From positions 1,178,001 through 1,242,000 of the forward strand of contig NZ_JBHTKA010000001.1 in NCBI RefSeq assembly GCF_042676245.1: DNA of 64,000 nt, written 5' to 3'. The notes under the pieces were generated by a model. That model worked only from the letters and a program-made list of their open reading frames with translations, made no database searches and was not told the DNA's origin. The DNA is from Ohtaekwangia kribbensis. GTDB lineage: Bacteria; Bacteroidota; Bacteroidia; Cytophagales; Cyclobacteriaceae. Positions 7,830 to 16,772 of the stretch are shown piece after piece (positions within the stretch are counted from its first letter, which is position 1; the number at the start of each line of letters is the position of its first letter). The position numbers and the translations under genes were made by a program.

Positions 7830-8123
7830 ATGTACACCGGCTGTTGGTTGATAATAAAAGATGACGCGAAAAGAACGTACGAGGTTTGCGGTCAATCTCC
7901 GGATGGCAATTTGTTTTATAACAACACCATTGCCATGCAACGAGCTGGGATGAATGTTAGCTGTATCACACCTCCGATCACGAATAAAAACTCCAGCAAA
8001 GAATTGGTTAAAGTACCCGGGTATACAAAAGAAGACGGACTCCGCGAACGCCTTCAAAATCAATACCGGGAAATATACATGAAATCCGTAGACAATATGG
8101 ATGACGACTGGGATGTTTCCTGA
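7830..8123 (+). CDS. Hypothetical small protein (97 aa)
   Basis: This soluble 97-residue ORF has no signal peptide. It starts 44 bp from the divergent membrane-protein gene. It has a compact N-terminal beta region (CWLIIKDDAKRTYEVCGQSPD) and a charged helical C-terminus (KEDGLRERLQNQYREIYM…DDDWDVS). No family recognised. A codon pattern like the neighbours and the absence of a convincing alternative frame make it a plausible gene. It stands alone between the RHS island and the convergent AraC gene. Confidence 0.55.
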   Translation: MYTGCWLIIKDDAKRTYEVCGQSPDGNLFYNNTIAMQRAGMNVSCITPPITNKNSSKELVKVPGYTKEDGLRERLQNQYREIYMKSVDNMDDDWDVS

Positions 8124-8233
8124 AAGAGTAAAATCTCCTGCGATATATAAAACAACTAGTACCTATCAGTAAACTATACTGACGCCAAAGCAAAATCATT
8201 CTGCGTCTATCAGCGCTCTCTGCGGGCTAAAAA

Positions 8234-9220
8234 TTAACCGAGCCCATTCCGGTAAACCTGAGGTGCCACGCCAAACTTTTTTCGAAAGGCTATCGAAAAA
8301 TTATTAGCGTGTTCGTAGCCGATTTCATCTGCTACTTCGGTTATGGATTTGTTTGTATTGCGTAGCAGGAGACCTGCGAATTGAAGTCTTCGATCTTGTA
8401 TATATTTTATGGGAGATGTATCGAATAGTTTCCGGAAACCGTATTTCAGTTTAAATTCGTTTATACCAAACCTGCGCGAGAGGTCCGTGAGCGTTGTCTC
8501 ATCGTGATAACGTTCGGTGAGAAAATCATATATAGCCATCAATGTATCGCGATCACGACTCGTGAGTTTGGCGTCTTTAGGTGCAGGTTTATCACTTACC
8601 GCATAATGGAACTGACAGCATTGCAGCATCATAAGCGCTTTGAGTTGAGCGGTTATATACATGTCGCGCATGCCGTTCTTGAAAGGACAATGGAGTATAT
8701 TATGCAGCACTCCCTGAACACCGGCATCGATTGGTTGACGAGCATTGATGGTATTGAACTCTTCGCGATTCAGAATTTTTTCAGTCAGTAAATTTCCTTC
8801 CATAACACCATCGTGTAACAACGTGTTATAGAATGTATCGTCCAGTACAAATGTGATGTCATGTTGTCGCATGCGTTCATCCACCAGGCTACGACAATCA
8901 TACATATTAAAATAGTTAATAGACTGGTGATAGCATGGCAGTAAAAACGGATTATGCTTATCACGGTATGCAGAGTAACCACCAAACTGAAAGATCATGG
9001 TAATGCAAGGTGTCTTGCGAGTAATCGGAATTGTTAATAACGGACCTTCATTGGTATACTCATGCTGCAACAACGAGAAGTGCTGATGACGCGTCACCCG
9101 GCATTCGAATTTTCCCAGCTCATTTTGTACCCGGAGCTGATCGGTTTTACCATTCATCAGAACTGTACTTAGCGCATGCTCCAGTTCTCCTTTTGTTTTA
9201 ATAGCCTCCATCATGATCAT
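8234..9220 (-). CDS. AraC-family transcriptional regulator
   Basis: This 328-residue regulator has a C-terminal AraC/XylS DNA-binding domain at residues ~225-326. The first HTH is LTDLSRRFGINEFKLKYGFRK. The linker carries SPIKYIQDRRL, and the second HTH shows SITEVADEIGYEHANNFSIAF, closing with FRKKFGVAPQVYRNG. The N-terminal ~210 residues form an effector domain of no specific family I can name. It is divergent from the methyltransferase at 9386, and a perfect inverted repeat (9258-9284) lies between them, so local control of that gene and autoregulation are likely. The start could be at either of the clustered Met codons (MIMMEAIK). Confidence 0.9.
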   Translation of the reverse strand: MIMMEAIKTKGELEHALSTVLMNGKTDQLRVQNELGKFECRVTRHQHFSLLQHEYTNEGPLLTIPITRKTPCITMIFQFGGYSAYRDKHNPFLLPCYHQSINYFNMYDCRSLVDERMRQHDITFVLDDTFYNTLLHDGVMEGNLLTEKILNREEFNTINARQPIDAGVQGVLHNILHCPFKNGMRDMYITAQLKALMMLQCCQFHYAVSDKPAPKDAKLTSRDRDTLMAIYDFLTERYHDETTLTDLSRRFGINEFKLKYGFRKLFDTSPIKYIQDRRLQFAGLLLRNTNKSITEVADEIGYEHANNFSIAFRKKFGVAPQVYRNGLG

Positions 9221-9257
9221 TCGTGTTAAACGAATCGACTCGGTATGGGTTCATCAT

Positions 9258-9284
9258 CAAGTGTCAACTATTTAACGACACTTG
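9258..9284. promoter_or_regulatory. Inverted repeat CAAGTGTC-N11-GACACTTG between araC-type and methyltransferase genes
   Basis: The perfect 8-bp arms at 9258-9265 and 9277-9284 are separated by 11 bp. They lie 38 bp upstream of the AraC-type start and 102 bp upstream of the methyltransferase start. The position suits an operator serving both promoters. The cognate protein is unknown. Confidence 0.45.
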
Positions 9285-9385
9285 GCAGGTAAACACAAAA
9301 TACTTCCCGCATAAGCTTTCATCCGTTTCGCATAGGCTGAAGGTTTTCGGTATACATAGTTTTGTCAAAAAAAAATTAACCTCAA

Positions 9386-10462
9386 ATGACAACAACAACT
9401 GAAAACCTCCCTTCAATCGACCTGTCCAAAGTAGAAGCTTTCGCAGGACAGGTTATTATGGACATGTCTGCTACCATGGGTTCTGCCATGACGCAGCTCG
9501 GCCATAAGCTCGGTTTGTTCACCGCGATGCATGGTGCGGGATGGATCACACCGCGGCACCTTGCTGACAAAACCGGAACACATGAACGTTATGTGCAGGA
9601 ATGGCTCAACTGTATGGCTGCCGGAAAGTATATATACTATAACCCGGAATCCAAGACATACCAACTTCCTTTTGAACATGGCCTGGTATTGGCAGAACCT
9701 GAAAGCCCTGCATACCTCACAGCGGGTTTAGATATACCGGCTACCGTATGGGCTGAAGAAGAAAAACTTGTAGCGGAGTTTAAAAGCGGCAAAGGTTTGG
9801 GATGGCACCAGCATGCTCATAAACTTTTCTTCGGGACAGAAGCATCTTTTCGAACAGGCTATAAAGCACATCTCGTGGATGCTTGGATTCCGGCACTGGA
9901 TGGTATAAAAGAAATACTCACGGCCGGCGGAAATATTGCCGATATAGGTTGTGGACACGGGGCATCTTCGTTGCTTTTGGCAAAAGCATTTCCCAACAGT
10001 CATGTATTCGGGTTCGACTATCACAAAGAATCTATACTGGTTGCGCGGCAGCGTGCACACGAGCAAGGTATCAGCAACGTTACGTTCGAGAATTGTACCG
10101 CGGAAAATTACCCGGCTATCGGGTATGACCTTATTTGTTTTATGGATGCCTTTCACGATCTCGGTCATCCCAGCCGTGCGGCTATATATGCGTTACGTGC
10201 ATTGAGTAAATCAGGTTCCGTGATGCTCGTAGAGCCACTTGCCGGTGATCGCGTAGAAGACAACCTCAACCCGATCGGTCGCATGTACTATGCGGGGTCC
10301 ACTGCGCTTTGCGTACCTCACTCACAACACGATGGTGGTGAATGTCTCGGAGCTCAGGCGGGTGGTGCGAAACTTTTTGACATACTGCACAAGGCTGGAT
10401 TCAAAAATGTACGCACGGCTATAAAGTCGCAGGTAAATATGGTTATTGAAGCCAAACGTTGA
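9386..10462 (+). CDS. Class I SAM-dependent methyltransferase with N-terminal winged-helix domain
   Basis: This 358-residue cytosolic protein has an N-terminal winged-helix/dimerisation region (~25-95; LGHKLGLFTAMHGAGWITPR, KTGTHERYVQEWLNCM). It resembles O-methyltransferases and the Rv2258c-like group. A Rossmann methyltransferase domain follows. SAM-binding motif I is IADIGCGHGAS around D186; GFDYHKESI is the acidic loop after strand 2; FMDAFHDLGHP is motif IV. The substrate is unknown. The MerC-like gene overlaps or abuts its 3' end (start at 10446 or 10470), which implies co-expression. The AraC-type regulator is divergent. A role in metalloid or small-molecule detoxification is possible from the neighbour but unproven. 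Confidence 0.88.
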   Translation: MTTTTENLPSIDLSKVEAFAGQVIMDMSATMGSAMTQLGHKLGLFTAMHGAGWITPRHLADKTGTHERYVQEWLNCMAAGKYIYYNPESKTYQLPFEHGLVLAEPESPAYLTAGLDIPATVWAEEEKLVAEFKSGKGLGWHQHAHKLFFGTEASFRTGYKAHLVDAWIPALDGIKEILTAGGNIADIGCGHGASSLLLAKAFPNSHVFGFDYHKESILVARQRAHEQGISNVTFENCTAENYPAIGYDLICFMDAFHDLGHPSRAAIYALRALSKSGSVMLVEPLAGDRVEDNLNPIGRMYYAGSTALCVPHSQHDGGECLGAQAGGAKLFDILHKAGFKNVRTAIKSQVNMVIEAKR

Positions 10463-10469
10463 TATATAC

Positions 10470-10850
10470 ATGAAGACGCTTCGTTTAATAGCAGGCAAAC
10501 TCCCGGACCTCTCCGGGATTTGCTTTTCGTTTCTCTGCATGATTCACTGCATAGCCACTTCGTTGGCAGGTACGCTGCTTGTGTTTTACCCTCACGAACA
10601 TCACGATCATTACTTTCACCTCGCTGTACTCGGTGCAGGTATCGGGCTGTCTTTTCTTACGCTGCGAAATAATACTGATATGAAATTCAAACCGGCAGTC
10701 ATTGCTTCCTTTATCTCCGGCTGGCTGTTATTTATACTTTGCGAGTATACACATCTTTATGGTATGATCCTGATCCGCATCCTGTCAGGATTGCTCATCG
10801 CTTCGGGACATATACTAAATATGGTGAGTAAAGGTTTTCATAAACATTAA
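10470..10850 (+). CDS. MerC-domain membrane protein
   Basis: The preferred start at 10470 (MKTLRLIAGK) gives 126 residues, 7 bp after the methyltransferase stop. The longest frame starts at 10446 and overlaps that gene. Four hydrophobic segments are visible: FSFLCMIHCIATSLAGTLL, FHLAVLGAGIGLSFL, AVIASFISGWLLFILC and LIRILSGLLIASGHI. The Cys pair FLCMIHC in the first helix and a His-rich loop (PHEHHDHYFH) match MerC-type putative metal transporters common in Bacteroidota. The family name comes from mercury resistance, but most such chromosomal proteins have no demonstrated substrate. It is likely co-transcribed with the upstream methyltransferase. Confidence 0.8.
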   Translation: MKTLRLIAGKLPDLSGICFSFLCMIHCIATSLAGTLLVFYPHEHHDHYFHLAVLGAGIGLSFLTLRNNTDMKFKPAVIASFISGWLLFILCEYTHLYGMILIRILSGLLIASGHILNMVSKGFHKH

Positions 10851-10892
10851 CTTTAAATCCATTGCACGGAGTACACAAAAGAGGCTTAAAGG

Positions 10893-10928
10893 GGCACAAA
10901 GATTTATACCTCTGTCTATCTTTGTGCC
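10893..10928. terminator. Hairpin built from a CACAAAGA-type repeat between convergent genes
   Basis: GGCACAAAGAT (10893-10903) and ATCTTTGTGCC (10918-10928) form an 11-bp perfect stem with a 14-nt loop, between the MerC-like gene and the convergent histidine kinase. Nearby copies of the same word (TACACAAA at 10872, TTCTTTGTG at 10936) make it look like a small dispersed repeat serving as a bidirectional terminator. Confidence 0.5.
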
Positions 10929-10970
10929 TCCTTCGTTCTTTGTGAAATTGGATTAAAAAAAGACTATATA

Positions 10971-12983
10971 TTAATTCGCTTGTGAATTTCGAGGCACGGT
11001 AAATCTGAATACAGAACCCTTGCCTTCTTCACTTTCAACCCAGATGTGTCCGCCATTCTTTTCAACGAACTCTTTACACAAAATGAGTCCGAGGCCGGTA
11101 CCTTTTTCATCGGCAGTACCTTTGGTAGTGTGCTTGGTGTCGATGCGGAAAAGTTTATTCATTACATCTTTGCTCATCCCCACACCTGTATCGGCAATCG
11201 AGATAACTACTGAATCTGCCTGCTGCTGTGCGCTCACGGTAATCTTCCCTCCTTCCGGAGTAAATTTGATAGCATTGGCAATGAGGTTACGCACCACGGT
11301 GTTAACGGAGTTCTTATGCGCATAGATCATCTGCTGTTGTGTACTTCCGTTTTCCAATGTTATCTTTTTATTCTGTGCCTGTGCGGTGAGTAAATCTTTA
11401 TTCTCTTCCAGCAACTTGTGTACATCAAAAGCCTCCGGTTTAAATTCAATCTTGCCGGTTTGCGAGCGCGACCACTCCAGCAGATTTTCGAGTAGCGCGA
11501 AGAGATTCTTCAATGATTTATCAAGATCTTTTGCCAGCATCTTGATTTCATCTTTACTCAAACTGTCGGTGTGGTTAATCAGCAAGCCCGAAAAAGATGT
11601 AAGCGAATTCAGCGGCCCTTTGAGATCGTGACTAATGATCGAGAAGAATTTATCCTTTGTAGCATTCAAATCCTGCAATGCTATATTTTGCAATTGCACT
11701 TTATCATTCGCCTCCTGTAAAACTTTATTCGATCGCTTCTTAACGATATAAAGATAGGTTACGAGTATAACAATGATACAGCCAAGCCCGATAAGACCGA
11801 AAAGTACATTTCTGAATTTCTTCTGCGCTGCGATTTCTTTCTCGCGTTGGATGCGATCAATTTCAAGTTTATCGATCTGTGATTCTCTCTTTTTCAGCGC
11901 ATAACGATTTGCCGTTGCAAGCGCCTGCTGTTCATTACGCTCATTCACTATAAAATCGTGTATACTTAAGTATTCATCTTTATAGTTCAGTGCTTTTTTA
12001 AAATCACCTACAGCCTGGTAGCAGAAGCTCAGGTATTCATAACTTTTTTGTATCTGCTCCTGTGCCTGCGCTGCACGCGCGGCTTCCAGCGCTAACTGCA
12101 AATTGGCAGCAGCGCGCTGGTAATTTTTCTTCCGGTAGTATAGAGCACCAATGTTATTGTACGATTCGGCAATAGTACGCTTGTCTTTTAACGCCTGCCG
12201 TATTTCAAGGGCTACTATATGATTGGCCAGCGCCTTTTCATCGTTCTTCATCAGGTGGTATAATTCACCGATGTCATTCAACGATGTTGCTTCACTTTTT
12301 TTATCGCGAATAGATCGGCTAATCGCCAAAGCTCGTTTATGCGTCTGCAATGCTTCGGTATATTTACCTTGTTGTGAAAAGAGATGTCCCAGGTTAAACA
12401 AAGCCTCGGCTTCTATGCTTGGCTGGTTCAGTTGATCTTCATATTTCAACACCATCTCATAGTTCTCGAACGCGTCATCAATCTTTCCACGCTTCGCATT
12501 TACGCGTCCGAGTTTGTTCAGGATCAATACAAAAATTTGGGGATCTTTGAAAGGCTCGCTGATTGCAAAGGCATCGTTTAAAAAAGCAGCACTTTCCTGG
12601 TGAGAGTCTACCTCCTGTGAAACCTCAGCCATCGCCAGATACGTAAATATTTTTTCATGGTTCAGGTTCAATGAGTCTTCCAGCGCAAGCGCCTGTATGA
12701 AGAAATCCATAGCCCGATCTACATTGTGTGCGCCCGTCAAATGTAGCAACCCCGTTTCCATCAGCGCTTTTACTTCGGCTGTCTTGTTGCCAGTACGTTT
12801 TGATTCTCGTAACTTAATAGTGGCTTGTTCCAGTTCTTTCTCAACAGGTTTACGCTTGCGCGGTTGAAAAAAACTCTCATACCAGTCAATTGAACTACCG
12901 GGAGCATCCTGTGCCGTTACCTGTTGCAGACTGAGCATGCAGAGCATAATGCATCCTGAAAAAAAACGTATCGAAAAGGGCAT
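10971..12983 (-). CDS. TPR-repeat membrane sensor histidine kinase
   Basis: This 670-residue protein has a signal peptide (CIMLCMLSLQQVTAQ) and a periplasmic array of about six to seven tetratricopeptide repeats (~60-350; e.g. AEALFNLGHLFSQQGKYTEAL, AESYNNIGALYYRKKNYQRA). A coiled coil, one transmembrane helix (~395-415, VLFGLIGLGCIIVILVTYLY) and a cytosolic kinase follow. The phosphoacceptor is H452 in FSIISHDLKGPLNSL. The ATPase domain shows N, G1 and G2 boxes (VVRNLIANAIKFT, SIADTGVGMSK, GTGLGLILCKEFVEKNGG). No receiver gene is adjacent, so the partner is unknown. The TPRs probably sense a protein or peptide in the periplasm. It is transcribed towards the MerC-like gene. Confidence 0.93.
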   Translation of the reverse strand: MPFSIRFFSGCIMLCMLSLQQVTAQDAPGSSIDWYESFFQPRKRKPVEKELEQATIKLRESKRTGNKTAEVKALMETGLLHLTGAHNVDRAMDFFIQALALEDSLNLNHEKIFTYLAMAEVSQEVDSHQESAAFLNDAFAISEPFKDPQIFVLILNKLGRVNAKRGKIDDAFENYEMVLKYEDQLNQPSIEAEALFNLGHLFSQQGKYTEALQTHKRALAISRSIRDKKSEATSLNDIGELYHLMKNDEKALANHIVALEIRQALKDKRTIAESYNNIGALYYRKKNYQRAAANLQLALEAARAAQAQEQIQKSYEYLSFCYQAVGDFKKALNYKDEYLSIHDFIVNERNEQQALATANRYALKKRESQIDKLEIDRIQREKEIAAQKKFRNVLFGLIGLGCIIVILVTYLYIVKKRSNKVLQEANDKVQLQNIALQDLNATKDKFFSIISHDLKGPLNSLTSFSGLLINHTDSLSKDEIKMLAKDLDKSLKNLFALLENLLEWSRSQTGKIEFKPEAFDVHKLLEENKDLLTAQAQNKKITLENGSTQQQMIYAHKNSVNTVVRNLIANAIKFTPEGGKITVSAQQQADSVVISIADTGVGMSKDVMNKLFRIDTKHTTKGTADEKGTGLGLILCKEFVEKNGGHIWVESEEGKGSVFRFTVPRNSQAN

Positions 12984-13216
12984 TAGCAGATTTTCTCCAA
13001 AAGTGTCGAAAAAGTAAGAGTATAGAAATGGAAGTTACCGCTAAATATTACACCTCGTCTGGCGAGTGGCATATAAAGCGGGCAAAAAGTGATACAAATA
13101 GTTGGTGTAAGGCCAGTGAAGACCCGATTTGTCTACATTCTATTGTGTAAAGGCTGGTACACTATTTTAATCGGATTTCTTGTAAGACTATACGCAGACT
13201 ATAAATTCTTACGATT

Positions 13217-16200
13217 ATGCCCGTAAATAGAACTGAACTGGATGACAAGATTCACTGGTACAAGGATGCTGTGATCTATGAATTGCACATTAAAGCCTTT
13301 CGCGATGGGAATGGCGATGGCATTGGTGACTTCGATGGCTTGCTGGAGAAACTCGATTACCTCAAAGACCTCGGGGTTACAGCTATATGGGTGCTGCCGT
13401 TCTACCCATCGCCGCTCAAGGATGATGGTTACGACATTGCCGATTACTATAGCATTAACCCGGCTTATGGCAATATTTACCAATTCAAACAGTTCCTGAA
13501 AGAAGCGCATGACCGGAACCTGAAAGTAATTACCGAGCTTGTTATCAATCATACTTCCGACCAGCATCCGTGGTTTCAACGGGCGCGAAAATCTCCGAAG
13601 GGTTCAGACTATAGGAATTACTATGTATGGACGGATGATCCGAAACAGTATAAAGATGTACGCATCATCTTCCAGGATTTTGAAGCATCTAATTGGACAT
13701 GGGACCCCGTAGCACAACAGTTTTACTGGCATCGTTTCTTCTATCATCAACCCGATCTTAACTACGATAACCCGCTCGTGCAACAGGAAGTTTTCAAGAT
13801 CCTGGATTACTGGTGCGAGATGGGTGTAGATGGGTTCAGACTTGATGCTGTTCCCTATCTCTTCGAACGTGAAGGTACCAACGGAGAGAACCTTCCGGAG
13901 ACACACGATTTTCTAAAGGAGCTTCGTAAACATATTGATGAAAATTACCCCGGCACCATGTTACTGGCAGAAGCCAACATGTGGCCGGAAGATTCAGCTT
14001 CTTACTTTGGCGATGGCGATGAATGCCACATGAACTATCACTTCCCGGTGATGCCGCGTATGTTCATGGCGTTGCAGACGGAAGACCGCTACCCCATCAC
14101 GGATATATTTGATCAGACTCCTCCTATACCGGAAACATGTCAGTGGGCTATATTTCTGCGCAACCACGATGAACTCACCCTCGAAATGGTAACGGATGAG
14201 GAACGAGACTATATGTACCGGGTATATGTTAAAGATCCAAAAGCACGCATCAACCTGGGTATACGACACCGGCTCGCTCCACTGATGGGGAACAACCGGA
14301 ATAAAATAGAGTTACTCAATTACCTATTGTTCTCACTACCCGGCACACCGGTGCTATATTATGGTGATGAGATTGGCATGGGCGATAATTTTTACCTGGG
14401 CGATCGCGATGGTGTTCGTACGCCTATGCAGTGGTCATCAAATCGTAACGCTGGTTTTTCAGAATGCAATCCGCATAAGCTATACCTGCCAGTGATACTC
14501 GATCCGGATTATCATTACGAATCTGTTAACGTTGAGATTCAGGGACGCAACACCTCATCGTTGTTGTGGTGGATGAAGCGGCTCATTAACAAGCGCAAAC
14601 AATATAAAGCTTTCAGTCGGGGCGACATGAAATTCATAGCGTGCGAGAATCCGAAGATACTCGCGTTTACACGCAACTATAAAGAGGAAAGCATCCTGGT
14701 GATTGTAAACCTTTCGCGCTATACGCAGCCAGCCGAACTTGATCTTCGTGAGTTCCTGGGTTATGTACCGAAAGAGATATTCAGCAATAACAAATTCCCG
14801 ATCATCAAAGACGATGGTATATATTTCTTCACGCTGAGTGCACACGGCTGCCAGTGGTTTGTATTGGACAAAGTGCACCCGGAAATAGATCGCGCCAAAG
14901 AATTGCCACACCTGGCTATTCGCGATTGGAAAGAAATTACCAGCAAGCGCATATTGGAGACGTTGTCTCAAAATGTACTCCCTAACTATATGCTGAACCT
15001 GCGCTGGTTTGGAGGAAAGGGCCGCGTGATTGAAAACATGCAGATCATTCAGCATGCCACCATACCGCACGAAACCAGCACTACGGTTATTCTGCTTGTT
15101 GAAGTACACTATCAAAGTGGTTTATCGGAGATATACCAGTTGCCGGTAGCATTCGGTAAAGATACACTGGCCACCAAACTGCGCGAGAGCTGTCCGCAGT
15201 CGGTTATCTGTAACCTCACGATTGGCGAAGAACAAGGTATACTATACGATGCGCTCTACGGTATAGAATATCAGCTGGCATTAATAACCGGTATGGCTGC
15301 CAACCAAACTATAGGCTTACGCGACAGTGAAATACGCTTCCAGGCAAGTCGCACGTTGAGTAAATATATAGAGGATCAGGAATCAATAAAGCCTCGGGTA
15401 TTGGGAGGAGAACAAAGCAATACATCGCTTACGTTCGACAATAAATTTTTCCTGAAGCTATACCGCAAGGTAGATCGCATCATTAATCCTGATCTTGAAA
15501 TTTCACATTTCCTTACAGAACATGCGCACTTCCAGCATGTGCCTCCTTTTGTAGGAGCGATCGAATGGCGATTGGGCAATGATGCCATTGTGCTGGGCAT
15601 GATGCAGGAGATGGTAGAAAGCAGCAGCGATGCCTGGACTTACATGCTGGATCGCCTCGATGATTTCAACGAAAAAGTATTGTCGCTCGCGGATGTACCG
15701 AATTTACCTTCACTGCACGGAACCATAACAGATCCGGTTGGTTACGACCAGATGCCGGAGTCTTTGAAAGAACTGATCGATGCTACATTGGCGGAGCGTG
15801 CACGACAACTCGGTATACGCACCGGGGAAATGCACCTGGCACTCGCTTCCGGAAGTTCGCTGCCGGCATTTTCATCTGAAGAATATTCATTGCATTATCA
15901 ACGATCTTTATTCTCCGGATTACAGTCGCTCGTGCGGGGTACATTTCAGAATCAGACACGAACATTATCGCGACTGTCCAGCGAAGTAAGGCATGAAGCA
16001 GAAGAAGTACTTTCGATGAAGGATGATATACTAAAAACATTCCGCAATATATATAAGCGTAAGATCGATGTGGTCAAGATCCGAATCCATGGTGATTATC
16101 ATTTAGGACAAGTCTTATTTACCGGTAAAGATTTTGTGATCACAGATTTTGAAGGGGAACCGGCCCGCAGCTATAGCGAACGCAGATTGAAACGTTCTCC

Positions 16201-16567
16201 GTTACGGGATATAGCCGGAATGGTACGTTCTTTCCACTATGCTGCCTATGCGAGTTTGTTCCTCGACAACCAGATCCGGAAAGAAGACTATAGCAACCTG
16301 ATACCGTACGTTGAACAATGGTATCACTACATGAGCGGCTTCTTTGTTAAAGCGTACCTGGAAACGGTACAGGGAAGTGCGTTCATTCCGAAAAACAAAG
16401 AAGACATGGATATACTCATGAATACATTCCTGTTGGAGAAAGCTATATATGAATTGAACTATGAGCTGAACAATCGTCCGGACTGGGTAATTATACCGCT
16501 GCGTGGCATCAAGGCCATCATGCACTACGAAGAATACCACGAACTGGAAGAACTTGCCACGGTATAG
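13217..16567 (+). CDS. treS: Trehalose synthase - maltokinase fusion (TreS-Mak)
   Basis: This 1116-residue bifunctional enzyme has an N-terminal GH13 trehalose synthase (~1-550) that isomerises trehalose and maltose. Visible GH13 signatures are the nucleophile Asp in DGFRLDAVPY, the acid/base Glu in LLAEANMWPED and the stabiliser Asp in FLRNHDELTLEM. The C-terminal half (~570-1110) is a maltokinase with WFGGKGR, GGEQSNTSLTF and the kinase-like IHGDYHLGQVLF…VITDFEGEP. It would phosphorylate maltose to maltose 1-phosphate using ATP. The fusion is a known arrangement that channels trehalose into the GlgE pathway, but no glgE is in the window. It is transcribed alone, upstream of a strong terminator and opposite the TreYZ operon. 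Confidence 0.95.
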   Translation: MPVNRTELDDKIHWYKDAVIYELHIKAFRDGNGDGIGDFDGLLEKLDYLKDLGVTAIWVLPFYPSPLKDDGYDIADYYSINPAYGNIYQFKQFLKEAHDRNLKVITELVINHTSDQHPWFQRARKSPKGSDYRNYYVWTDDPKQYKDVRIIFQDFEASNWTWDPVAQQFYWHRFFYHQPDLNYDNPLVQQEVFKILDYWCEMGVDGFRLDAVPYLFEREGTNGENLPETHDFLKELRKHIDENYPGTMLLAEANMWPEDSASYFGDGDECHMNYHFPVMPRMFMALQTEDRYPITDIFDQTPPIPETCQWAIFLRNHDELTLEMVTDEERDYMYRVYVKDPKARINLGIRHRLAPLMGNNRNKIELLNYLLFSLPGTPVLYYGDEIGMGDNFYLGDRDGVRTPMQWSSNRNAGFSECNPHKLYLPVILDPDYHYESVNVEIQGRNTSSLLWWMKRLINKRKQYKAFSRGDMKFIACENPKILAFTRNYKEESILVIVNLSRYTQPAELDLREFLGYVPKEIFSNNKFPIIKDDGIYFFTLSAHGCQWFVLDKVHPEIDRAKELPHLAIRDWKEITSKRILETLSQNVLPNYMLNLRWFGGKGRVIENMQIIQHATIPHETSTTVILLVEVHYQSGLSEIYQLPVAFGKDTLATKLRESCPQSVICNLTIGEEQGILYDALYGIEYQLALITGMAANQTIGLRDSEIRFQASRTLSKYIEDQESIKPRVLGGEQSNTSLTFDNKFFLKLYRKVDRIINPDLEISHFLTEHAHFQHVPPFVGAIEWRLGNDAIVLGMMQEMVESSSDAWTYMLDRLDDFNEKVLSLADVPNLPSLHGTITDPVGYDQMPESLKELIDATLAERARQLGIRTGEMHLALASGSSLPAFSSEEYSLHYQRSLFSGLQSLVRGTFQNQTRTLSRLSSEVRHEAEEVLSMKDDILKTFRNIYKRKIDVVKIRIHGDYHLGQVLFTGKDFVITDFEGEPARSYSERRLKRSPLRDIAGMVRSFHYAAYASLFLDNQIRKEDYSNLIPYVEQWYHYMSGFFVKAYLETVQGSAFIPKNKEDMDILMNTFLLEKAIYELNYELNNRPDWVIIPLRGIKAIMHYEEYHELEELATV

Positions 16568-16589
16568 CAGAACGTGCACGCTCAAAAGG

Positions 16590-16772
16590 ATACTGGCTTC
16601 AAGCTGCTGGCTACAGGATTTACCAGTTTGAAGCTAGTAGCTAGTTCAGGTCCTAAAATAAAGGGAAGCAGATCATGAATCGTTTTCCCTTTATTTTTTA
16701 TATAGCTACCAGCTTAAAACTACAGACTACAAGATAAACGGCCAGCAGCTTAAAGCTAGCGACCAGTAGCTA
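16590..16772. repeat. Degenerate AGCT-rich dispersed-type repeat flanking a terminator
   Basis: Both sides of the terminator hold shuffled variants of words such as AAGCTGCTGGCTACAGG, TTTGAAGCTAGTAGCTAG, CCAGCTTAAAACTACAG and CCAGCAGCTTAAAGCTAG. Related text occurs at 31255-31340. The sequence has no coding potential and looks like an intergenic repeat family present in inverted orientation. Confidence 0.5.
16655..16697. terminator. Bidirectional intrinsic terminator between treS-mak and the convergent acetolactate decarboxylase
   Basis: AAAATAAAGGGAA (16655-16667) and TTCCCTTTATTTT (16685-16697) form a perfect 13-bp stem with a 17-nt loop. The stem carries A-runs on one side and T-runs on the other, so it can act on both strands. 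Confidence 0.75.

Noticed and set aside
9728..10168. 146-aa ORF antisense to the methyltransferase
   Set aside because: It is antisense to the SAM-binding core, whose motifs are intact.
14555..15115. 186-aa ORF antisense to treS-mak
   Set aside because: It is fully antisense to conserved enzyme sequence, with a composition expected of a shadow frame and no recognisable motif.
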